From assembly GCF_037975245.1 (NCBI RefSeq), contig NC_092569.1, forward strand, positions 28,994,668-29,058,667: a DNA stretch of 64,000 nucleotides, in the 5' to 3' direction. Of the stretch, positions 29,101-41,100 are shown piece after piece (the first letter of the stretch is position 1; each line of letters starts with the position of its first letter). A model generated the notes under the pieces. It was not told the origin of the DNA. It did no database searches and worked only from the letters and a program-made list of their open reading frames with translations. The position numbers were made by a program, and so were the translations under genes. Source of the stretch: Apostichopus japonicus. Taxonomy: Eukaryota; Echinodermata; Holothuroidea; Aspidochirotida; Stichopodidae.

Positions 29101-32100
29101 TCATACACTACCATTTGTGTGGGGGAAAAATCATAAAACAAAACATTTTTGGTTACATATAACAAAAGATTTATTAAAGTGATGCCCCATAATTTTACCG
29201 TGCGTTACTCACAGGATTAACCACGGTCAGCTGACCTGAATGGACCAATAGGATTTAGGAATCTTTACTAAGTATGAATGAACAATGGATTAAACACCAC
29301 AGAAGGGTGAAATCTTCATTTACAAACTTCATTTTAAAGACCTCAAGCTGGCTTGAACAATTAGGGTTTATACAAAGTTGTATGAAAGAGGGCTCAGTAA
29401 ATATTTCAAACTCTGTTTTCTTCTGCTTTTACCCTCAGACAGCAGAACCAGATCCCGATCTTTCTGATACCGGCCATAGATGCCCACATGAAAAACATCA
29501 GGATGGAAAGAAAGATGATAAAATCCATGGGAAATATCTGTCAACAAATAAACAATCAACAACTAAATAAATAAATAAATAAATAAATAAATGGTCTCTG
29601 TGTCACAATACAGTACATATCAAGCAGACAACACTAAAGAATGGAACATAATATGCAACATAGCATGTGAATCTTAAATACAGATACATCATTATTGAGT
29701 GGCTTTGACAAGAAGTATCATATTTTATTTTCGGTATGCCTATTGATATATAAATGCATGATCATATTAAAAAAATCCATATCTAACCATAATATGAAAC
29801 TATAGCAACATTCCTTTTTTTTATTTATTTTTTTTTACTTTTCTTGACTTTTGGTAAAGTCTAGGACCTCTTGTCCATCTTACTATTCAATAACAGGAAT
29901 TACATCATCAAATTATCATAATATATTTTATACTTATAAATTATAATTTATTTAATAATTAATATAATTAATAATAATAGTAATCATTTATTTATTTAAA
30001 GTGCTCAATATCAATATAAACAATAGGTAACAGGAAAGTAAATCAAATTGTGAAATTTAGGCTAGAATGAAAAACAAAAACCAATCTAAAGAAAAGACAA
30101 TGACCTCAAACAAAAGTAACGCCCAGGAGAAAATTTAAATAATGATATGCAAATGAGGTCAGATGAGAAACTGTTTACCTCTTGTGATAACACCAGAATG
30201 ATGTCCAATGGATTTGGAAGCACTCTCTTCGACAACATATACCCTGTCTTTGGACCGGAAGAATGCATAGCTCTATCCAGGCTGTACGAAACAGAGATAG
30301 TGCAATATCACCTTGAGACTTTAAAACTGGTTTGGATATTTAATATTCATATATCAAATATATGCAAACTCCCCAAAATGTATATATTATTTTTCTTTCC
30401 AGTCACTCATTAAAAATCCTTCGTTTTCGGTGGATTTATAGCTGGTGGAAAACATTGCTAGACTGAGTATGATAAGGTCTGGCAGATGACATTTGTATGG
30501 ATAGTTTTGAAAACCTACTCTCGGGCAGTGTGTTGCCAACATGCGCGATTTATGCAAATGAAATGACTATGAAGCCGATCAATGCTTAAAATGCAAAACC
30601 ACTAAATGTGGGAATTCAATTTAAATTCCTTGCAACTAGAACAAAAATGGTTTCAATAGCAGGTTTTACGCTTATAAATACTAAAACATAAAAGCTGTAA
30701 TGACAGTCCCTGATTCTTGAAGTGAACACACATCCATCGTAATATGTATTTTAGTATATTATTATAACAATTTAATTCAAACATTTCCATTTCACCAAGA
30801 CCAGATTTAACCTTCTTATAACCCATACTTTAGCCCTATCCTTTGGGAAAGACAACATCTCTACAAGTTTGATATCTTTAACCTTTTTTTCACCACCCTC
30901 ATAAGCTTAAGATTACCATGTCCCTAACCCCTCCTCCCCCACCTACACCCTCATGTCATCTTTCTGGGGAAACACATGATTTTGAAGTGTATCTATGTGG
31001 AAAAAGAACCACATTTTACATGAAATAGTTCCTTCTCTACATGAAATCAGACCGTTTACAGGAATGTCACTATTGACAATTTCACCTTCCATGCTCGATT
31101 TGAAATAGTCGAGAGTACAACTTTGTTGGATTACCTAAATATCTGAACACTTTTTCTTTTGTCTTTCTAAATTTTGTTAATATACTGTCACATTCAGACA
31201 AGGCTACCAAAAAAAAGGACATGTCCAGGAATGTCTGGAATTATGGTAACCATCTATTGGAAAACAGTGTAGAATGACACTAAAGGACATTTATGGCTAG
31301 AACAAGTGACCAGTGACCTCTGGATTACAACCAGTGACCTCTGGATTACAACCAGTGATTTCTGGATTACAACCAGTGACCTCTGGATTACAACCAGTGA
31401 CCTCTGGATTACAACCAGTGACCTCTGGATTACAACCAGTGACCTGTGGATTACAACCAGTGACCTCTGGATTACAACCCAGTGACCTCTGGATTACACC
31501 CAGTGACCTCTGGATTACAACCAGTGACCTCTGGATTACAACCAGTGACCTCTGGATTACAACCAGTGACCTCTGGATCTCTAGAGGTCACCGGTTCGCA
31601 GCCTGTCCTAACCGATACATTTCTTTGCTCCATATTCCCTTAACCTTTCCCAGCCGGTTGTCCATAATTCCGTTAATTATATCTTCAAAAAAAAAGAAGA
31701 AAAGAAAAATGACCTGGTCAGAAAGAGGGAGAGCACAATCAGCAGGTCGACTGTCAGCAAAGTCACTGCCACGATCACCCTGAAAGGCCACCAAAGAAGG
31801 GAACACTTGTGAAGGAAACCCCTTTGGTGGTCATCACGGATAGCCACGAGTCTTTCTTCACTTTGCTGGATCAACAACTCCTCATCTTCCAGGTCGTCCT
31901 GTCTGTTGCGATAACTGCTGGCCGTTGTTCTTCTTTCACTGTACTGCAACAGTCAAACCGATAAACGATACGATACGATTCATCGAAATTCAATGAAAAA
32001 AAAACAGGTGGTTTATGGATTAGAAAAGCTGTCAGACTAATACTCATTAATTACAATATATTTAATTTACTAGTACGGTCTTGCCTTTCCTCGTGTTTAT

Positions 32101-35100
32101 TTTTTCTGTAAACAAAATTTTACTTTTTTGTTTTTAAATCAAGTATTAAAATTAACAACAGAAAACTGATTCGAAAAGGATCATCTTGCGTCTGTCATGC
32201 TCATGGTAAACACTGGCTGCTGTTCTCCCTTACTGTCACTCTACTGTCACTTTGGCTTTACTGCAACTTACATTTTATATACATGAGATTTACTCATAAA
32301 CTTCAATGAAAACAGGTTCATAGATGAGAAGATTGCCAAACTTTCTCAAACATAAAAAAAAAAAAAAGAGAGCAAAAAAGGCGGGAGCACCTTCTTATAT
32401 ACATGTGTCTTGGTTAATTATAACTAACGTTTCATATTTATGTTTTTTTTTTTATCAAGTATTAATAAACAACAGAAAACTGACAAGGGAAATTTATAAA
32501 TATAACTGGGTCAAATTCCTCAAACCAACTTTTTGTATCCTGAGAAGTTAACATAATATTGGTTTAAAGTAATGGAAACCTAAGAGAGAGAGGAAGTAAG
32601 GTATTCTAGATTCTTCCTAGTTATTTTTAAATTTTTTTTTTCCATCTCATTTATTCAAAATTTGTGATTAGGTGGTAAACAACAATAATCATGGTTATTC
32701 TTTACAAAAGAATTATAATTGTATAAATAATACAGTATAGGGATAATGGATACGAAAAACGTTAACCTTGCATAGAATAGTTCTTCTTTGATATTGTTAG
32801 TGATTTTGAAATTTAAGATGTGTCAAAACAGAATGTGTTAACAGGTACGGTTTTGTACTCATAAAACAAAAATTGTACTATGCATTCTCACATCAGAAAC
32901 ACTGTGCTCTCTGTACTAGGGCCACGACCAATACTGAACGGGTGCTTTTGAGAGACAAGCTACTTCAGACAGGTTTCAGGAGTGTTTCATTGACCATTTT
33001 GTGTACAATTGTTAAAATTGTTTGTGGAGAAAAAGAAATAAAACAAATCCTTCAGATTTGTACTTGTCAAAATGTTGACCAAAGAATTGATTTTGTGCAA
33101 TTTGGAAAAAGTAAAAAAAAAAAAGTAAAAAAAAAATAAGGAAAGGGGTGTTCCTTTGGGAACCAAGTAATTACCAAGAATTTGTTGGTTTGTGGGTAAT
33201 TGGTTAAACTGCACTGACCTTTGGCAAGCAGCCACTCATCGAACAAGGCAAACACAAGCCTAGCGTGAATATTACTCAAAGTCACAATAAATACAAGATC
33301 AACTGCAATATTAATTATATGCATAATTATGCATGCAATTCTGCACAGTTTATATTTAATATGATAATCTCTTGCTGCATAACTATTAACCAAACAGGGT
33401 TAAATCTGTCACTGTATTTCTTTCTAACTAAACTACCTCCCATATCCCCTCGCCCCCACCCCCATCCCTCTCCATTCCATCTCTGTTTAGTTGTTTAAGT
33501 AGTGAGGATTACTCTTCTACAGTGAATGAATACCGGTTAAAGTAAGGATTCAGTCAGCTTTCAACTATGTTGCCCTCTGCTTGCACATAAAGCTCAGAAT
33601 CAAATGAAAATAAATGAATTTCCAAAGCAGAACTTTTTTGCATTCAGTCAAAAAGTTTCTACCAAACATCAACAGAACCAATTCTCAAAAAAAAAGGAAA
33701 AAGAAGAAAACTACTTAAGACACTTTCTAGAAATTTCAAAGTAATGAACAAATATTGACGAGCAAATAAATACCTTTCCTAGTTGCTTCTAAACCAAATC
33801 TACAGCCCACTAATTTTTTTATCTCTTTCATTTTCATTTTTCAACTATGACACATGGAAATTGCTGACTAGAAACTTGAACAATTTCAACCTTTAACTTC
33901 ACTTTTTGAAATGGAACTTTAAATGAAAATCACTGTAGGGCAAAAACATAATTTTCGATAAATTGTACTAGGACTAAAGCCGTCCATCCCACAATTAAAT
34001 CTGGAAAAAAGGTCTGCATTGTTATGGTAAAGGAAACATTGGAAACATAAAGGAAACATAAAGGAAAACATAAAGGAAACATTGTCATTTTCAGAGAATG
34101 CTAACAGTTGCATTCCATTCAAATAATTCAGTTACTCACCCTTCTCTCCAGGCGTCTCCTTTGTTCCTCATTTCTCTCCCGGCGTGACCTCATCTCTCTC
34201 AACTCTTCCTCTGTGTCACGCTTACCCCGAAGCATATCAATAGGTATTATGATCATTCCGTACGACTGGAGGTATAAATAAGACAAAAGGGGAAAAAAAT
34301 TGAAAAAAAAAGAACAAAAAAAGGCAGTTAGCTTTGTGATTCCTTGCAATACAATTTGCTCAAAACTCAATATAAGTATCCGACTAATGTAGAGTAAGTG
34401 AGTTAAATTTATCCAAGAATTATAAAGTGAAACAAAGAACAACATTTGTAGCAATCCCTTGTGGGCATCAACCATGTCATTCACTCATATGAAGGAACCC
34501 CGAGGCCCTCACATAAGTGCCCCCCCCCCCCGATACTTCCCGGTTTCCTGGTGGGCCAGTTCGCCCATAACCCTTCTTGGAGTCGAAGCATTTTGTCATT
34601 TCTCACAGTTTTGCACTGGACGTCAAAGGAGAAAAAGGAATTTCCGGGAGTGACTTTCTTTATATACAATAAACAGGTAAGACAAATTGATTTGTTAAAA
34701 TTGAAATTAGACTAAGGCTTGCATCGGCCAATACTATTAATAACTATTTTATTTTTCTCCCATAAACTCATAAATTAAAAAAAAAAAATCTGTTTATTTT
34801 GCCTGGAAACAGCATCAGAGGCTTAGCTGTACATGACTGACGGTATGACATAATTCATGAACTAAATATCCCACAGCATAACGTTATTATTTTCTGACCG
34901 ACAATCAGTAGCACTTCCTTACTGTGTATATGACAATGGCCAACATGCCCACCAAGGTAACAAAGCTGATGAGGAAGTACAGAGCATTTTCACCTCCTGT
35001 TGAAAAAAGGCAAAAAGGAAAGTGTAAAATTAAAAAAATTAAAAATTAGAATATGTGGTTAAATGAATATTGCATTTTCATGACAGGCATTTAAGGAAAA

Positions 35101-38100
35101 ATGAAGAGTGCAAATAGGGTAATGAGAGTGGTGGGAGGTTGGGGGGGGGAGGGGGGTGGGTAATTACATAATTCTCCCTGGGTAATGCTCTTTTTCAACT
35201 GCAGTGCTTGGTATTTTCAGTCTGAAGAATATACCATTACCGATGAGGGTATGAAGTTTAATACTGTATTACTATAAGTAAACATTTAAAATAATGTACA
35301 GGGTTTAAGACCTTTTTGTACAGAAGATTGTATATACTGTATTGTCAACTTTAAATGAAAACTCATAGAACTTGAATTCAGGACTCCAAAGCCTGTTTTC
35401 TCTGTTAGGTAACACAGCACATCGTGGTTATTTAACGAGGGTTTCACGTACTACTTTCTCCGATCTCTTTGATCAGGTGCTGGAATTCCTCCCAGGCAGA
35501 ACCACCTGATTTAGCCGATGAAGAATCGGGAATGAATGCTCTGAAAAGACACATAGTACAGTATGTAAAATATGGAGCAACCCACATTAGTTCACTTTTA
35601 ATATGCATGATTTCAATATCAGAAAAAAAGGTATACAGTATATTGCTTTGATTGTATTATAAACCAACCTTTAGTGACTTTGTATCCAGGGTAATATTGT
35701 TGTTTACTGTCGGGAAACACTTTTAATACATTCTAAAGATTTAGTTAATGGGATGGATTATTCAGACGTGTAGCCAGGAATTTGCCAAGGGAGGGGCGAA
35801 ACTGTAGATTCGGCATTGCAAACTATCTAAGCGTAGCGCCACCATGGTTGGCGCGAAGCGTACAAGAACATTTTGGCTGAAAATGACATATTTGTCAATG
35901 ACGTTCGTAGTGTTTACAGTAAATATTCATATTATGGGCGAGGTTTATTGGGATCCCAACGGAAAATATCTTGGAGAAAAACAAAGTTGCAAATTTTTTC
36001 GACTTTTATGCCACCATTTGAAGTAAGATTTAAATAGATAAGCTAGTTGTGTATGTCGTTATGGCATAGTGGAGTCAGTGAGGTTGAGAAAAATTATAGA
36101 AAGGACGCAAAATGCTGCTTCAAGTTAAAAAACAAAAGCATTAACAAACATATCAAAACCAACTAAATACAATCCACTCTAAATAGCAATACAGGTATTC
36201 TCCATTCTTTGCAGCCTAGAGGTCACTGCCATTCTGTAATAACCAAGGCATTTCATTTACAGTAATGATAACAAGTTTTTCTCTTACGGTAAGTGCATAT
36301 CATTTTCAATGTGACAAGAAAATAATCCAAGGTTAAATTAAATGTACATATCAGATTTCAATGAAAACAAAAAGCAATTCTTTTCCCTACGTTTTAACCT
36401 CTTATTCCTTTTTTATGTTTATATGTTAGTACTTTAATACAGCTTTTCATGGCACAAATATTGCAAGACTGCCGTGGTAAAGATATTTTTAAATGTGCAA
36501 CATAATGAAGTAGGATCATGATACTATCACACCTCCTACATAGTATGGCTCAAAATCCTAAATGTTTTATCAAGGAAAAGTTTGGAAAGCTTAAAGTCCT
36601 TAACTATCTTAACTTGACAAGAAAAAAGGTTTGCTACCTACCCAACAAGTAACAAGGTGACAGCAAAACCAACAAAGCACGCAGTAAACTTTGAGGCCTG
36701 AAAAAGTCTCTGATCAAAAAAAGAAAAGAAAAAGAAAGATTCGTTCATATAAGTGTAAGACTAGTTTGTATACCTTTTTGCATATCAGTAAAGCTGACAG
36801 AAATATCCCCAAAGAGAAAGCTTTGTTCATATTAGTGTAAGACTAGTTTGTATATCGGTCTGCATATCAGTAAAGCTGACAGAAATATCCCCAAAGAGAA
36901 AGCTTCGTTCATATAAGTGTAAAACTAGTTTGTATACCGGTCTGCATATCAGTAAAGCTAATAGATATATCCCCAAAGAGAAAGCTTCGTTCATATAAGT
37001 GTAAGACTAGTCTGTATACCGGTCTGCATATCAGTAAAGCTGTCAGAAATATCCCCAAAGAGAAAGCTTTGTTCATATAAGTGTAAGACTAGTTTGTAAA
37101 CCTGTCTCCATATCAGTAAAGCTGACAGGAATATCCCCAAAGAGAAAGCTTCCTTCATATAAGTGTAAGACTAGTTTGTAAACCTGTCTCCATATCAGTA
37201 AAGCTGACAGGAATATAGCCCCTCAAAAAAGGAGCTTTTTTTCAAACATAGGTCAGTTATGTCATTATGACTGCATACAGTAGACCTGCACATGTACCTT
37301 TTAAGATATATCTAGATAAGAATTCACTGCACCCTGTTCGGTTTGCTAATATTGGCTAGAGATATATGATACTTCGGTTTGGCTGCAGAGCAATAGAATT
37401 TGTTGAAAATATATTTATAAAGGAATATGAAAAAAAGAGAGAGCAGACTGCTACATTTGAACGTGGGGCAACTATAAATGATTGTCTTGGAATGACGGAA
37501 CATAGAAGAAATACTCACAGATTTTAGAGTTATGTCTTCATCCTCTTCTTCGTAGAAGAATATTGCAAACGGAATGACCAGAAACAGGAAAGCTATAATC
37601 AAGCTGTACAGGACTGAATACGACAAGACAATGAGTCAATTAGCATAATAATCTAGCATGAATTGTAAAACCAACTCATAAAGGGTGGATGAGAGAAGCA
37701 TTCTGCATGCAATAATAGGGTGGACCTCTCTGTTAAATGCATCTCCTATAACCATAATAATAATAGCCTGACATAGCAAACTATGGGATGGGTCCTGTGA
37801 TGAGCAATTTGAGGGGAAAGTGGAGGGGGATGGGGATAGGGAGTTACAAGCAAATGAAAGGGGAAATTAAAACATACTGTAGATACCGCAACAGGTCACA
37901 AGTTTGTAACAGGACCATTGCCAAATTGGGGCACAGGGGGAGCTTCTGTTTATTGGTTTTTTTTTTTCCTTCTGTACATTTAAGTTAACTGCCTCCTTTG
38001 TAAAACTTGCTTTGTGAAATGGCTCTTATATAGTACTGTACCTCCTTGTAGGACAAACACAATTAAACTGAAACTGAAAATACAGTCTACACTGTATATT

Positions 38101-41100
38101 GCACTATCAGTTCACACAACAATACTCAGAGAGCTCTCAAGGGAAATGGATATATTATTCAATAGAACATCAACTCACTGTAGTATGTATACAAGATGGC
38201 TGTCTCCACTTTAGCTCTGGTTTCATTGTTACTTGCCCATTCCTGGCGACAAAATTAAGTAACGAAATATCAATACATTTAAAATTTCATACAGTTGGCA
38301 CACTGCCATGCATTGTATGTATGCAAATTAAGACTGAAATTTTGTATAAGGGTAATAAGTGATTGACCCTTTCCTTTCATGTATATACTGTACTTATATA
38401 GATATAATTGAAATTAAAGTGAGTTGGAAAATCCAGAACAGTGAAAAAATTCCAGACACCACCGAGATTCGAACCCGGGCCTCCCACTTTATATGTCAAC
38501 ACCATACTACATATATAGATAGTTTAATAGAAAAATATTTTCTTTTTTTGGCTGTATTCTTTAATTCTGCTCTTCAAACAGATATGATTTTATATAATAT
38601 AATATAATATAATATAATATAATATGATATACTGTACATACTATAAAATATATATTATAAACAATGATTTATATTTATATACAAATATTTATATACAATA
38701 TATACAATACAAAAATATTTATATACAAATATATATATTGTATACAAATATATATATACAAATATATACAAATTTATATACAAATTTATACACAAATATA
38801 TACAAATATTTATATTTATATACAAAAAACAAAATAAATATATATCAAAACAAATATATATATAATATAAAATATAAAAAAATTTAATATGTGGACAGTA
38901 TCATACCTTGAATTCTCCATCAGGGTCTTTCATGTACGAAACAACAAAGATGTCGACTGGAATCAGGGCCAGTGCTCCCAGCGTCACCATCAGTGAAATG
39001 ACACCTGTAATATAAGGGGTTACCTTCCGTAAGAGTTGAATTATTTTATTATTACGACGTTATTTATATAGCGCATAATCCACAAGTTCTATGCGCTTTA
39101 CAATTAACCCTTGTCATAGGTACAGTAACTTGTCACACCTACACACCAAAGTGTGCACAATTCAAACAATCTCTCCTGGGGCACAACAGTGCACCACAGC
39201 CACGTGTCCCCTGGGGGACTTCCCATAGGGTGCAGCCACAAACCGGGCGCACACAACTATATTTACAAGTCACCTCGCAAGTCCCCATTTATACAACTGG
39301 GTGAAGAGAGGCAATGGAGGTGCCTTGCCCAAGGACACAACGCAATGATCTGGCCAGGGCTCGAACCTGTAATCCTTAGATCACAAGTCCACTGCCTTAA
39401 CCACTTGACCACAATGCCCCGAATTAAAACAGATCATAAATGATACCATTGTCTGATTGATCATCATGAAAACTAAAGGCACCAATTTTACTGAGTCATA
39501 AATGGTGCAATTTAATACCACCCTGCAAAGTTAATGACTTTTAGGCAGGCTTCGTTGTGGACCTTTTGTCACAAATTTCCAACTATCGCATCTTATGTAA
39601 TTACCTCAAAACTGTAAGATTAAAACAAATCAAATTATAAGGCACCTTCCAAAACAAGAATATGCTTCTTTTAACAACAATGATTTTTATTTTCTATTAC
39701 TATTCAAGGGACACAAACCAAAATCATCATCTTTGGATTTTACTGTAAGTACTATATATATGACAAAGATGTCTGTGAACTCCCCCCCCCCCTACAGTGT
39801 AGGGCCCATTGATATAAACAATGGTCAAGGATACAATATAGGGTCAATTGATATAACCACTGATCAAGGCTACAGTGTAGGGCCCATTGATATCACCACT
39901 GATCAAGGCTACAGTGTAGGGCCCATTGATATTACCAATGATCAAGGCTACAGTGTAGGGCCCATTGATATAGCCACTGACCTATTTCATTCAAATAGGC
40001 CTAGATATCATATCCCAAATTTCCTACGAGCTCTCATTGTCCCCCTCCATATTGTAATATACGGAAAATGTCATTTATCATCAACGACTTATAAAAAGAC
40101 TAAATACAATTTGTCAGCTTCAACGATCGTTAGAGAATAGGCCTAGTGTCACAGAATATGCACATATGCATACCGTTCATTGTGCAAAACGTTCAGTGAC
40201 CTGTACTGCACAGTGCATCTTATGAGTATATACTGTACAGTAGTGGTTACTGTTTGTGAGTCGTACAAAGGGCAATAACTTATGATAGCCGAATACAATT
40301 TGAATATGTAACTGAACAGATTTAAATGCATGCAAAGAGAGGTTTTATTGTTTGTGACATTGAGGGTTTTTATAGTTTTTGAAGATTTTTCATTTTTTTT
40401 TATTATCATTAACATATTTTTTGGTGATTTCCTTGTTGAACTCATCATTGACTTCTCTAGCACTGGCGTGTAAATTGGTCTGGACTTTTTTGACCAGTAG
40501 GTATAGTTCTAGACATATTGTGCAGTGCAATCATTATTTACAGTAGCTAATGGACAGCAGTTTGTTCAATGTTGGTAGAATCAAAGTTTGAATTGCATGG
40601 AAGCTAGCAAGAATCAAAGATAGTTGCAGCTCTCCAAAATCTGTAAATAAATTTTCAAAAGTATGGAAAATCCCTGTGACCAGGTGACCCACTCTTGGGG
40701 TCACACACTCCACAGTTTGCGGGCAATTGCCCTAGGGTATAGTTAAACACAAACGTGAACTACTGTACACACCAGTGGTTGTGGAACTACAGACACTGCT
40801 TCTCTTGTTGCGATAATACCGGATGTAGAATGTTGACAAAATTCCAGATACCTGAAATAAAAGGAAAAAATTGTTTAAAATTGTGTTTATTTAGTAAATT
40901 TGAGCCCAATTTTACATGGATAATCATGCATGCACAGGTATGATGTATGGTCTTTCAGTAGAAATTCCCTGCCATGTAAAATTCTTTTGGTATGGGTCTA
41001 GGGCAGGGTTGTCCAACCTTTTGCAGAGGAGGGCCACATGGAATGATTATGATGAAGGAGGGGGCCACATGAACCCTACGCTCGATCTTTTGCCCGAAGC

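Noticed and set aside
31313-31783. 156-codon plus frame of TSGLQPV repeats
   Set aside because: A product of the 21-bp minisatellite. Its second half overlaps LMBRD1 exon 10 on the opposite strand, where the coding evidence is strong.
39733-40140. 135-codon plus frame with GPIDITTDQGYSV repeats
   Set aside because: A 39-bp intronic minisatellite read in frame. There is no conserved domain and no gene context on the plus strand.
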